From Burkholderia pyrrocinia (GTDB lineage: Bacteria; Pseudomonadota; Gammaproteobacteria; Burkholderiales; Burkholderiaceae): a stretch of DNA of 64,000 nucleotides. Below, piece by piece: positions 44,640 through 53,328 of the stretch. The first letter of the stretch is position 1. Each line of letters begins with the position of its first letter. Made by a program: the position numbers and the translations under genes. The notes beneath the pieces were generated by a model. That model saw nothing but the letters and a program-made list of their open reading frames with translations. It had not been told where the DNA came from and ran no database searches. The DNA is taken from the NCBI RefSeq assembly GCF_003330765.1, contig NZ_CP024903.1, positions 2,728,001 to 2,792,000 of the forward strand, in the 5' to 3' direction.

Positions 44640-44972
44640 ATGCGGCAGAGCCGACGCATGACCGCCGAACAGTTCCAACTACTGCGGCTGCACGATACCC
44701 GGATCAAGCCCATGAATCATTGGGCCTTGTTTGAAATCTTCGTGAAGGGCCGGCCACAGCGCGCACTTGCCGCCGAACTCGGCATGACGCGCTCCGCAAT
44801 GTCGCAACTTGTGCGGAAGGTTTGGCAACGGTATCTGGAACTGCCAGGCAACGACACGCGCCTGACCACGCTCACGATCACGATCCCGGCGAAGTACGAA
44901 AGCGCATTGCATGCGTGGGTTCGTGATGCTCACCGATTGGCCAGGCCATCCGATCCACAGCTGACGCCTTGA
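44640..44972 (+). CDS. KorA/TrfB-like DNA-binding protein
   Basis: The 110-residue product carries a helix-turn-helix like that of the plasmid repressor KorA/TrfB: VKGRPQRALAAELGMTRSAM, then SQLVRKVWQRYLEL. Nothing follows but a short tail. KorA-type proteins repress plasmid promoters by binding palindromes; finding one as the last gene of a VgrG/PAAR effector cassette suggests local regulation or transfer with the cassette. The ATG at 44640 abuts the PAAR stop (TGAATG), favouring translational coupling; ATG 44658 is an alternative start. Confidence 0.7.
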   Translation: MRQSRRMTAEQFQLLRLHDTRIKPMNHWALFEIFVKGRPQRALAAELGMTRSAMSQLVRKVWQRYLELPGNDTRLTTLTITIPAKYESALHAWVRDAHRLARPSDPQLTP

Positions 44973-45164
44973 CCGAACCCGGAGAACGGTAGCGACTGCA
45001 TCCCGGCAATGAAGACACGCCGCGTGATGAACACGGAGTGGATCGATAGCGACGAACATGTTATCGGGGAGGGCGACACGCGCATCCGCATGGCCGATCC
45101 ACCACCGCCACGCACGATCGTGTCCGCCGACCACGAAGAAACAAATTCCACCATTCCACATTAA
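44972..45164 (+). pseudogene. Decayed C-terminal fragment of a Tle3-like effector
   Basis: From 45009 the frame reads MKTRRVMNTEWIDSDEHVIG, matching the RRTLNTVWVDSDGHVIG segment of the intact Tle3 effector. Just before it, LTEPGER is in another frame and aligns with SEAGQRYED upstream of the same segment, so a two-base deletion near 44990 is likely. The remaining 25 residues after the match are proline- and charge-rich and do not continue the alignment. It marks an old effector-cassette replacement. Confidence 0.55.
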
Positions 45165-45277
45165 AAGAAAACGTTATTCCATATCAAGCTGAATTGTCGA
45201 CCGATTTTGGATCCATTTTCCCGCCTGTCCCCCGTATCATTTCTCCCATTCCGAAAGAGAAAGAGCAAGAGAAGGAC

Positions 45278-46756
45278 ATGAGCGATAGCACCACGTTGCA
45301 CTACCTCGACTACGCGGCCACGACGCCCGCGGATCCCCGCGTGATCGAGGCGATGACGGCCTGCCTCGGCGCCGACGGCATCTTCGGCAATCCCGCGTCG
45401 AGCTCGCACGCCGCCGGCCGGCTGGCCCGGGAACAGGTCGAGCGCGCACGCGCGCAGGTCGCCGCGCTCATCGGCGCGGATGCCGACGAGATCGTCTGGA
45501 CGTCGGGCGCCACCGAATCGAACAACCTCGCGCTGAAAGGCTATGCGGAAACCGCGACCGACAAGCGCCACCTGATCACGAGCCGCATCGAGCACAAGGC
45601 CATCCTCGATACGATGGCGAACCTGTCGAAGCGCGGCATGTCGGTCAGCTATCTGACGCCCACGCCCGACGGCGAAATCACCGCCGACGCGGTGGCTGCC
45701 GCGATCGGCCCCGATACCGGCCTCGTGTCGCTGATGCTCGTGAACAACGAACTCGGCACGCTGACCGACATCGGCACGATTGCTCGCATCGTGCACGCCG
45801 CGGGCGCCCTGCTCCACGTCGACGCGGCGCAAGCGCTCGGCAAGACGCCGATCGACGTGCGCGCGCTCGGCATCGACATGATGTCGATGTCCGCGCACAA
45901 GGTTTACGGCCCCAAAGGCATCGGTGCGCTGTTCGTCCGCCGCGACATCGCCGACCGGATCGCCCCTCAGATTCATGGCGGCGGACACGAGCGCGGATTG
46001 CGCTCGGGCACGCTCGCGACTCATCAGATCGTCGGCATGGGCGTCGCGTGCGAACTGGCCGCCGAAAAACTCGACGGCGAAGCCGCGCGGATTGCGGCGC
46101 TCGGCGCACGTTTGACGAACGCGCTGCTCGCGCTCGGCGACGTCACGCAGAATGCCGCCTCGGCGCGCCGCATCCCGCACACGTTGAGCCTGACGGTGAA
46201 TGCACCCGGCTTTTTCCCGTTCATGCTCGGCGAGGCACTCGCCGTGTCGTCGACCTCCGCGTGCAACTCGACCAGCGGCGCACCGTCCCATGTGCTGACC
46301 GCGATCGGCCTCGATGCGGAAGCGGCTGGCCGCACGGTGCGCGTGAGCTTCGGCCGTTTCACGACGGAGCAGGACGTCGACTTCGCGGTCGCCTGTTTCC
46401 GGAACGCGATCGAACAATGCCGGGCGACGGCGTCGAACGGATTTTCCGCTTCGCGGCAGATCACGCCGGCCGACCTGAAAGCGATCCGGAATGCCGGCTT
46501 CCGCTCGATCATCTGCAACCGGCCCGACGGCGAAGGCGATGACCAGCCGGCCTTCGACGAGATCGCCGCGGCAGCCCGCGAGCTGGGCCTCGAAGCGCGC
46601 TACCTGCCGGTCGTGCGCGATCGCATCGGCGACACCGAGGTCGATGCGTTCGGTGCGTTGCTCGACACGCTGCAGAAGCCCGTGCTCGCGTATTGCCGCA
46701 GCGGGAGCCGCTCCGGCATGCTGTGGAATCGTTTGTCGAGCCGGCGCACGGCCTGA
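45278..46756 (+). CDS. Cysteine desulfurase fused to a DUF442 phosphatase-like domain
   Basis: Residues 1-385 are a class V aminotransferase of the IscS/NifS type: TSGATESNNLALKG, PLP lysine K208 in MSAHKVYGPKG, H106 in RIEHKAILDT and catalytic C329 in STSACNSTSGAPSHVL. Residues about 388-492 match the DUF442/TIGR01244 (BLH-type phosphatase-like) domain: RQITPADLKAIRNAGFRSII near its start and the PTP-like loop AYCRSGSRSG at 471-480. DUF442 domains usually go with persulfide dioxygenases or sulfide:quinone reductases, so coupling to a persulfide-forming enzyme is striking. I start at ATG 45278, after GAGAAGG. No Fe-S assembly genes are adjacent. Confidence 0.85.
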   Translation: MSDSTTLHYLDYAATTPADPRVIEAMTACLGADGIFGNPASSSHAAGRLAREQVERARAQVAALIGADADEIVWTSGATESNNLALKGYAETATDKRHLITSRIEHKAILDTMANLSKRGMSVSYLTPTPDGEITADAVAAAIGPDTGLVSLMLVNNELGTLTDIGTIARIVHAAGALLHVDAAQALGKTPIDVRALGIDMMSMSAHKVYGPKGIGALFVRRDIADRIAPQIHGGGHERGLRSGTLATHQIVGMGVACELAAEKLDGEAARIAALGARLTNALLALGDVTQNAASARRIPHTLSLTVNAPGFFPFMLGEALAVSSTSACNSTSGAPSHVLTAIGLDAEAAGRTVRVSFGRFTTEQDVDFAVACFRNAIEQCRATASNGFSASRQITPADLKAIRNAGFRSIICNRPDGEGDDQPAFDEIAAAARELGLEARYLPVVRDRIGDTEVDAFGALLDTLQKPVLAYCRSGSRSGMLWNRLSSRRTA

Positions 46757-46919
46757 CGCAGAACGCCGCCCGAACACGCTACGCCATCCGCCTTCGCACT
46801 CGAAGGGAGCCGATGCGTTGCTATGTCGCCGGGCGGTGACGCCGGCCAATCACGCCTCGGCCGCCCGGCTGACGCCTGCCGTTACATCACCCGCCGGCAA
46901 TCCTGTCGCACGCACGCCC

Positions 46920-47717
46920 CTATTCGCCGACGTCCCCATCGCCACTCACCGGCGTATAAATCGCCAGCTTCAGCGCAGGATCGTCGTTCGCCTGGAACGT
47001 CGCGTACTCGTAACGCTGCGTGCCGCGTTGCGCATGCACGAGCACCTTCTGGCCCGACACGCCGCTGCGCACGTCATGCGCGCCCCACCATTGCGCGAAC
47101 GCGTCGCTGCTCGCGCGCAAGCGCTCCACCAGCGCGATGAACGCCGGATCGCTCGCATAAAGATCATGGCTCGCGCGAAACAGCGCGATCATCCGGCATG
47201 CCTCGTCGGCCCAGCCCGCGGCGAAGAGCCGGCGCGCGTGCGGCTCGACGAACATGTAGATCAGGACGTTGCGGTCGGCTTGCGCGAGCCGATCGAAGCC
47301 GAGCAGGTCGGCCGCGGCGGCATTCCACGCGAGGATGTCCCAGCGCTGCCCGGTCACGTACGCGGGCAGGTGAAGATTCGCGACGAGCCGCGCGATGGTG
47401 GGCGGCACGCTCTCCGGCACGAACGCGCGCGACACGTCGCGCCGCGCGAGCGTGCGCAGATGAGCAGCCTCGGCCTTGTTCAGCCGCAACGCACGCGCCA
47501 GTGCGTCGAGCGTCGCGTCCGACGGGCTGACATCGCGCCCCTGCTCCAGCCGCACATACCAGTCGATGCCGATGCCCGCTAGTTCCGCGACCTCCTCGCG
47601 CCGCAGGCCGGGCGTGCGCCGGCGCGGGCCGTTGTGCAGGCCGACGGCATCCGGTTGCAGCTTCTTGCGCCGCGAGCGCAGAAAATCGCCGAACGGGGTT
47701 CGCGTCGTGACGGTCAT
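46920..47717 (-). CDS. XRE-family regulator with MmyB-like ligand domain
   Basis: The product has 265 residues. The N-terminal helix-turn-helix is typical of the MmyB group: RTPGLRREEVAELAGIGIDW, then YVRLEQGRDVSPSDATLDAL. A PAS-like ligand-binding domain follows (WDILAWNAAAADLLGFDRLA; VHAQRGTQRYEYATFQANDD). Such regulators commonly sit divergent from one oxidoreductase that they control. Here the divergent gene, 110 bases away, is an alcohol dehydrogenase-like protein. The start at 47717 is at the DNA-binding domain; the extra upstream 32 residues are not conserved in type. Confidence 0.87.
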   Translation of the reverse strand: MTVTTRTPFGDFLRSRRKKLQPDAVGLHNGPRRRTPGLRREEVAELAGIGIDWYVRLEQGRDVSPSDATLDALARALRLNKAEAAHLRTLARRDVSRAFVPESVPPTIARLVANLHLPAYVTGQRWDILAWNAAAADLLGFDRLAQADRNVLIYMFVEPHARRLFAAGWADEACRMIALFRASHDLYASDPAFIALVERLRASSDAFAQWWGAHDVRSGVSGQKVLVHAQRGTQRYEYATFQANDDPALKLAIYTPVSGDGDVGE

Positions 47718-47827
47718 CGGGTTCGCTCCGTGCAGGGTGGTATCGGGCAATCCTGGGCTCGTGCCGGGCCTTGTTGCGGATTCTAAGCCTGCCAGAATCG
47801 GCTCGTCCCCCACTGTCTGGAAGAGTC

Positions 47828-48907
47828 ATGAAAGCTGCGATTCTGAAGTCGCTCGGCATGCCGCTCGCTATCGAAACGATGCCGGACCCCATGCTCGGCA
47901 CCGGCGAGGTCATCGTGGATGTCGTCGCGACGCCGGTGCTGTCCTATGCGCACGAAGTGTTCAGCGGCGAGCGCCAGTATCCGATCGAGCTGCCGATCGT
48001 GCCCGGCTGCGGCGCAATCGGCCGTGTCCGGCAAACCGGCCCCGACGCGACGCAGTTGCAGCCGGGCGACTGGGTGTTCTGCGATCCGACCGTGCGCTCA
48101 CGCGACGATGCGCTCCAGCCCGACATCGTGCTGCAGGGCTGGAGCGCGCGCGGCGACGGCGGCAAACGGTTGCAGCGCCATTTTCACGACGGCCCGTTCG
48201 CCGAACGACTACGGGTGCCGACCGAAAACGCGGTACGCATCGGCGACATCGAGCCGGCCGACGCCGCGCGCTGGTGCGCGCTCAATACGCTGCTCGTGCC
48301 GTACGGCGGGCTGCTCGCGTCCGAGCTGCGGGCGGGCGAGATCCTGCTCGTCAGCGGCGCGACCGGCAACTTCGGCAGCGCAGGCATCGCGGTCGCGCTG
48401 GCGATGGGCGCGCGGTGCGTGGTCGCGCCGGGCCGCAATGCACGCGCGCTCGCGGAGCTCGAACGCCGCTTCGGCGAACGCGTGCGCACCGTCGCGCTGA
48501 CCGGCGACGAAGCCGCGGATCGTGCACGCATGCAGCAGGCGGCGCCGGGGCCGATCGACTGCGTGATCGACCTGATGCCGCCGTCGGTGCCCGCGACGAC
48601 GGTGCGTACCGCGGTGATGACGGTGCGCCCGTACGGGCGCGCGGTGCTGATGGGCGGCGTCGGCATGCTCGGCGGTGCCGGGCTCGAACTGCCGTATCCG
48701 TGGATCATGCGCAACGACATCACGCTGCGCGGCAAGTGGATGTACCCGACCGAAGCCGTGACGTTGATGGCGGGGCTCGTCCGCGGCGGGCTGCTCGACC
48801 TCGGGCACTTCGACGTGACGGTGTTCGCGCTCGACGACGCGAACGACGCGGTCGCGCATGCAGCGGCGAACGGCGGGCCGTTCAGGATGACCGTGATCGC
48901 GCCTTGA
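47828..48907 (+). CDS. Zinc-type alcohol dehydrogenase-like oxidoreductase
   Basis: The product has 359 residues. The N-terminal GroES-like part begins MKAAILKSLGMPLAIETMPD and has the VPGCGAIGRVRQTGPDATQL region. The Rossmann fold follows at ILLVSGATGNFGSAGIAVAL near residue 175. The typical structural-zinc cysteine quartet is missing and the catalytic zinc ligands are not clear, so it may be a zinc-independent quinone-oxidoreductase-like MDR enzyme. Substrate unknown. It is divergent from the XRE/MmyB regulator at 46920-47717, its probable controller. Confidence 0.82.
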   Translation: MKAAILKSLGMPLAIETMPDPMLGTGEVIVDVVATPVLSYAHEVFSGERQYPIELPIVPGCGAIGRVRQTGPDATQLQPGDWVFCDPTVRSRDDALQPDIVLQGWSARGDGGKRLQRHFHDGPFAERLRVPTENAVRIGDIEPADAARWCALNTLLVPYGGLLASELRAGEILLVSGATGNFGSAGIAVALAMGARCVVAPGRNARALAELERRFGERVRTVALTGDEAADRARMQQAAPGPIDCVIDLMPPSVPATTVRTAVMTVRPYGRAVLMGGVGMLGGAGLELPYPWIMRNDITLRGKWMYPTEAVTLMAGLVRGGLLDLGHFDVTVFALDDANDAVAHAAANGGPFRMTVIAP

Positions 48908-49175
48908 CACGTGTATCCGGCGTCGTACCGGGTCGGCCTGCCATGACACTGCACCACGCCCCGGAACGGTGCACGCATCCGGATTTTCACTACGTTGCCG
49001 AAATCTGATATTGCCGGGAGATTTGGTTTCATACCGTTCACGTATCGGGCCGGAAAGTGATTGCCGTTCAACCGCGGCATCGCCTGCCGCCGACGAATTC
49101 CAGGAGCGGGCCGTATCACATGGCCCGGGCGGCGATGACGGTCCTGCCACGCAGGACATTCGTGACGGAGCGACT

Positions 49176-50708
49176 ATGGATACAAAATTCCAGCCTGATT
49201 CAGGCACCGACAGTGACGTAAGCCTCCTGCACAAGATGGGCTATGCGCAGGAACTGTCGAGACGTATGAGCGGTTTCTCGAACTTCGCCGTTTCTTTTTC
49301 GGTTATCTGCATTCTGTCGGGCGGCATTACCGCGTTTCAGCTCGCGTTTTCGGCCACCGGCGGCGCGTCGGTCGGTCTGGGCTGGCCATTGGGTTCGCTG
49401 TTCGCGCTGATCGTCGCCGTGTCGATGTCGCAAATCGCCTCCGCGTTTCCGACGGCGGGCGGCCTCTATCACTGGGGCGCCATCCTCGGCGGCAAGAAAT
49501 GGGGGTGGATGACGGCGTGGCTCAACCTGATCGGCCTCATCTTCGTGATCGCCGCGATCAATTTCGGCACCTACGATCCATTCTTCAAGACGCTGATCGC
49601 GCCGATGTTCGGCGTCAGTCCGGACCACCTGACCTGGTGGCATCAAACGGCGTTCATCGCGCTCATCACGATCTCGCAGGCCATCCTGAACGCACGCGGC
49701 ATCAGGATTGCGAGCAAGATCACCGACCTGTCGGGCTACCTCATTTTCGTGGTGACGATTGCGCTGGTTGTCTCGCTGCTCTACTACTCGCCGGTCGCAT
49801 TCGATCCGCACCGGCTGGTCACCTTCACCAATTTCACCGGCGTCGACGGCGGTGCGTGGCCGAAACAGGCCACGCCGCTCGCGTTCCTGTCCGGCCTGCT
49901 GCTGGTGACCTACACCATCACCGGTTTCGACGCTTCCGCGCACACGTCGGAAGAGACGCACGATGCGGCCAGGAACGTGCCGCGCGGCATCATCGGGTCG
50001 GTGTTCTGGTCCGCGGTCTTCGGCTACGTGATGGTGTGCGCGTTCGTACTGGTGATGCCCGACCTGACCGCCGGCATGAAACAGGGCACCGGCTTTTTCG
50101 AAGCGATACTCGCGCCGATTCCGAAGACCTTGCGCGTCTGCCTCGAACTCGCGATGTTCTTCATCAACTACGTGTGCGGGCTCGCCGCGATCATGTCGAC
50201 GTCGCGGATGGTGTATGCGTTTGCGCGCGACGGCGGGCTGCCGGCCTCGAAGCTGCTGCGCAGCGTGAATCACGCGCACCGGACGCCCGGGCCCGCGATC
50301 TGGACGTGTGCGGTGCTCGCGATCGTCGTCACGTTGTACGGCGACGCGTTCTCGGTACTGAGTGCCGGCAGCGCCGTGTTCCTGTTCATCTCGTATGCAA
50401 TGCCGATCGGCTCCGGGATGCTGGCCGAAGGCCGCACGTGGACTGAAAAGGGTCCGTTTCAACTGGGCATCTGGTCCAAACCGTGCGCGTTGCTCGCGCT
50501 GGTAGGCGCCTGTGTGCTGGCCTATGTCGGCATCCAGCCGCCGAATGAAAAGGTGCTCTACGTGCTGGTCGGCTTCGTGGCGGCGCTCATGGTGATCTGG
50601 TATGGCTTCGGGGTGCGCAACACCTTCGCGGGTCCGCCGGTGCTGAAGGACACGCGAAATCTCGACCGCATCCGCGAACTCGAGGCGAACGTCGACCCGT
50701 CCGTCTGA
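49176..50708 (+). CDS. APC-superfamily amino-acid permease
   Basis: The product has 510 residues and about 12 membrane helices. The first helix region, RRMSGFSNFAVSFSVICILS, and the following SQIASAFPTAGGLYHWGAIL match the amino-acid/choline transporter (ACT/GabP-like) branch of APC carriers. ETHDAARNVPRGIIGSVFWS is the conserved cytoplasmic loop. It imports an amino acid or related amine; GABA or choline-like substrates are possible but unproven. ATG 49176 follows GGAG. A 36-base partial copy of a downstream terminator lies just after its stop. Confidence 0.85.
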   Translation: MDTKFQPDSGTDSDVSLLHKMGYAQELSRRMSGFSNFAVSFSVICILSGGITAFQLAFSATGGASVGLGWPLGSLFALIVAVSMSQIASAFPTAGGLYHWGAILGGKKWGWMTAWLNLIGLIFVIAAINFGTYDPFFKTLIAPMFGVSPDHLTWWHQTAFIALITISQAILNARGIRIASKITDLSGYLIFVVTIALVVSLLYYSPVAFDPHRLVTFTNFTGVDGGAWPKQATPLAFLSGLLLVTYTITGFDASAHTSEETHDAARNVPRGIIGSVFWSAVFGYVMVCAFVLVMPDLTAGMKQGTGFFEAILAPIPKTLRVCLELAMFFINYVCGLAAIMSTSRMVYAFARDGGLPASKLLRSVNHAHRTPGPAIWTCAVLAIVVTLYGDAFSVLSAGSAVFLFISYAMPIGSGMLAEGRTWTEKGPFQLGIWSKPCALLALVGACVLAYVGIQPPNEKVLYVLVGFVAALMVIWYGFGVRNTFAGPPVLKDTRNLDRIRELEANVDPSV

Positions 50709-50720
50709 AGCGCTGTTGAT

Positions 50721-50756
50721 ACAGGCTGAAACCGCCGACTCGCAGGTGTCATGCCG
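50721..50756 (+). repeat. 36-bp repeat, copy 1 (truncated terminator)
   Basis: The sequence starting ACAGGCTGAAACCGCC matches 53215-53250 at 34 of 36 positions. It includes the left arm CCGACTCGC of the terminator seen there, but the right arm and T-run are missing and unrelated sequence follows. Confidence 0.75.
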
Positions 50757-50869
50757 GTGATCTTCGCGAGGGTCGCGTTGCCGATCACTACGGTCCTCGT
50801 GTGCGACCAGGGTACCGACCACGCGGCTGCCGATGATCCAGGCGGCCGCGCCGGTTCGTCACGCCGCCC

Positions 50870-51139
50870 CTATTGCCCGCCGCCGTAGAACTGATCGAGC
50901 CGATCGAGCTCGCCCGACTTCCGCGCACGAATCAGTTCCTCCTTCACCTGTGCGCGCGTGATCGCTGCGGGGCCGCCCGCCTGTGACCCAGCACTGGGCA
51001 TGGAGCCCACTGCGGTGGCGCTGATCGCTGCATCCGAGGGCGTGCCGGGGCCCTCGTCGGCTCCGCCGGCCGCCCGAGCAAGCCCGGCCGCACCCAGCAT
51101 GCAAACGGCGACCAGCGCCGCCTTATACATCGTCTTCAT
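50870..51139 (-). CDS. DUF4148-domain secreted small protein
   Basis: The 89-residue product has a signal peptide (YKAALVAVCMLGAAGLARA) and the DUF4148 motif ITRAQVKEELIRARKSGELD near the C-terminus, ending DQFYGGGQ. DUF4148 proteins are small periplasmic proteins abundant in Burkholderia; their role is unknown. The middle is rich in Gly, Ala and Ser. It has its own promoter region to the right and no operon partner. Between its stop and the permease gene lies only the truncated repeat and a short unassigned stretch. Confidence 0.78.
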   Translation of the reverse strand: MKTMYKAALVAVCMLGAAGLARAAGGADEGPGTPSDAAISATAVGSMPSAGSQAGGPAAITRAQVKEELIRARKSGELDRLDQFYGGGQ

Positions 51140-51706
51140 CGTGGCACCTCATATGAAAAGATATTGCAACTCATATGGCGGGGACGGAGCCGATGTCCGG
51201 CCGTCCGCGCGATTCGACACACCTCGCCGATGCGACAACATCGACCGTGACGGCATGCACCGCTCCTCGCGAATCGCGAGCATTCTGCTGCGTCACTCCA
51301 GTCATCGGCCGGCTTCACACGTTCGAGTTTCCATGCGACCTTCGCGTCCTCCAGTGACGTCCCCCGGGCCAGCGCATTCGCATGTGAATGCGCAATATTG
51401 CCTCGCAGCAGCCTCGCGCATGCGCTTGCCTGCGCATCGTGCCGCAACGCGGATCGAACATTCCTGCAGCACGCACCCGCCATTGGGCGGATCTCGCGCT
51501 TCGAGCCACCGCGCACCGGGCGGGGCAACCAGCAGGAATGGATCAATGATAGAAATCAGCCTGCCGGTTTAACGCCCCCTGACGAGGGGGCAATTGTGGA
51601 ATTCGTCGACTTGCCGACCTAAACTGGACACCGTATGCGCAAGGCTCAGGCGGCCCGCGTTGCGACGCAGTCGCGCGCAAGCCCGTCGTAGCTCAAGGGG
51701 CGCACC
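51140..51706. other. Intergenic region, no supported gene
   Basis: These 567 bases separate the divergent DUF4148 and LuxR genes and must contain both promoters. Open frames on either strand are cysteine- and arginine-rich shadows without a ribosome site. I see no repeat or palindrome worth naming. Confidence 0.4.
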
Positions 51707-52789
51707 ATGTCCGACAAGTATGTCGCGCTAGCGGGCCACATCCGGCGACTATGTTCGTTTGGCATCGAGCCGCGCCTCGTTATTCCTCATGTGGTTGAAG
51801 CGACGCGGCGCATCGTGGGCGCCGACTGGGGCATGTTCTTCTATACCGACGAGCACTATGCCGTGTCGGACGTATACAGTGAAAACGATACCGTCTATCA
51901 AGTTCTGCCCACCTACTTTGCCGAAGTCCACAACACCGAAAAACAGGAAGTGCTCGGCGTCACGTTCTCGGATGCGATGCGCCGCGGCCGCGGATTCGAA
52001 AACAGCGCCCGTTACGACGCCGCGCTGCTGAAGAGTGCAATGTATGCCGAGCTGTGGCGGCCGGTCAGCATGCGGCATTGTCTCGAGCTAACGGCGACCG
52101 ATGGCGCCCGTGGCTGGGGAAGCCTGAAATTGTGCCGCGCGCCCGGCGGTCGCCCGTTCTCGGAAAAGAATCATCGGGACATCGAGCCCTTCGCGCGACA
52201 TATCGCTCATGCGCTTTCGTGCCCGATACATCCGCCGTCGCGCGAAGCGGAAGGCTGCCAGTCAGCGATCATGGTCGTCGACAACACCGGGAAGCTCTTG
52301 CTGCAGAGCGAGGACAGCACCAGAATGCTGGCGCTCGCATCCGGCGAACCGCTTGCGTTCTATCGTCGCGACTGCTTTCCGAACTGGCTTGCGCCGCTGC
52401 TGACGAATGTCAATCGCATCTGGTGCGGCCTCCCGGTGGCACCCGCCACGATGGAACGCCGCAATGCGGCCGGCCGCTTCCGATTCAAGGCGTATCGCTT
52501 TGCACACGCGAGCGAGATGCACTGCGAACAGGCGATCGTGATCTACATCGAGCATTTCCTCCCGCACGAACTGGAAATCGAGCGACTCGGCTTCGAGTTC
52601 GGTCTGACGGAACGACAACGGCAGCTCTGTTCGCTACTCGTTCTCGGCCACTCGCAAACCGCAATAGCGCGCTGCCTCTCGCTGCACGACAGCACCGTCG
52701 TCGATCATGTGCGAAAGATCTACCGCAAGCTCAACGTCCACAACCACGACGAATTGCGCAGCGTCTTTCGCCTTGGCCGGCACGATTAG
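51707..52789 (+). CDS. LuxR-family regulator with a variant GAF-like sensor
   Basis: The product has 360 residues. The C-terminal helix-turn-helix is a clear LuxR/GerE domain (FGLTERQRQLCSLLVLGHSQ, then TAIARCLSLHDSTVVDHVRK and IYRKLNVHNHDELRSV). The N-terminal part (residues 1-170) has a GAF-like pattern (VEATRRIVGADWGMFFYTDE; HCLELTATDGARGWGSLKLC). It is not an autoinducer-binding LuxR of the TraR type, because the sensor lacks that conserved set. It is alone, with no adjacent synthase or two-component partner, and its targets are unknown. Confidence 0.85.
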   Translation: MSDKYVALAGHIRRLCSFGIEPRLVIPHVVEATRRIVGADWGMFFYTDEHYAVSDVYSENDTVYQVLPTYFAEVHNTEKQEVLGVTFSDAMRRGRGFENSARYDAALLKSAMYAELWRPVSMRHCLELTATDGARGWGSLKLCRAPGGRPFSEKNHRDIEPFARHIAHALSCPIHPPSREAEGCQSAIMVVDNTGKLLLQSEDSTRMLALASGEPLAFYRRDCFPNWLAPLLTNVNRIWCGLPVAPATMERRNAAGRFRFKAYRFAHASEMHCEQAIVIYIEHFLPHELEIERLGFEFGLTERQRQLCSLLVLGHSQTAIARCLSLHDSTVVDHVRKIYRKLNVHNHDELRSVFRLGRHD

Positions 52790-53214
52790 CGTCGCATGTC
52801 GTGTCGCGTCGAAAGTGCAGTCGCCACCGGGCGGCACGGCACCTTCCCGCTAACCATCGAGCAATGCCGGTGCATTGCGGTCGGCGCAAGGCGCTCTGCC
52901 CCGCGAGCCTTCCGGGCGGTACTGTCCGAACTTGATTCGATGAAGACTCGAGCACGTATGCGCAGCGCTCGTGGCTGCCCGGCATGTCGAGCGCGCCGCA
53001 GCCGATCATGGTGACAATGGCCGAGTTCAATCCGCCCGAAATGCGGGTTACGCGACGCAACCGAGGTCAGCGCAATGCGATGCAAAGCGCTGACCGACGT
53101 GGGCTCGTTTTGCGGGACACAATCGCATGTCTGCAGTCGACTCGTTCAACACCACCGACGATGAAGTCGGCGCGGCGTTGCTCGCCTTCATACAAGCGAG
53201 CCGATAGCGCTTGA

Positions 53215-53250
53215 ACAGGCTCAAGCCGCCGACTCGCAGGTGTCATGCCG
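53215..53250 (+). repeat. 36-bp repeat, copy 2 (within intact terminator)
   Basis: This copy matches 50721-50756 at 34 of 36 positions and contains the left arm and loop of the terminator that ends at 53269. Confidence 0.75.
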
Positions 53251-53269
53251 CGAGTCGGTTTTCTTTTTT
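53229..53269 (+). terminator. Rho-independent terminator
   Basis: CCGACTCGC (53229-53237) pairs with GCGAGTCGG (53250-53258) around a 12-base loop, followed by TTTTCTTTTTT. Orientation is plus-strand, converging on glyA. Confidence 0.85.
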
Positions 53270-53328
53270 CGACATCGATGGGGAACGACAAAGTTCGACC
53301 GCGTTGCGGCGGTTGAACCTCGCGGGCA

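Larger units (their letters stand above)
52790..53328. other. Intergenic region with a terminator, no supported gene
   Basis: These 539 bases follow the LuxR gene. A 26-codon open frame, 53127-53207, reads MSAVDSFNTTDDEVGAALLA and might be a gene tail, but it has no ribosome site and I cannot place it. The strong terminator at 53229-53269 follows it, which hints that a gene once ended here. Confidence 0.4.

Noticed and set aside
45161..46849. A 562-codon minus-strand frame opposite the desulfurase fusion
   Set aside because: Shadow frame; the plus-strand protein has the PLP lysine, catalytic cysteine and ordered domains.
49200..50822. A 540-codon minus-strand frame opposite the permease
   Set aside because: Arg/Asp/His-rich translation with no hydrophobic pattern; the plus strand encodes an obvious 12-helix carrier.
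50757..50869. A readable stretch between the permease and DUF4148 genes resembling a protein fragment
   Set aside because: About 35 codons only and no family recognised; not enough to call a pseudogene.
53127..53207. A 26-codon open frame before the terminator at 53229
   Set aside because: No ribosome site and no recognised match; noted only as a possible gene tail.
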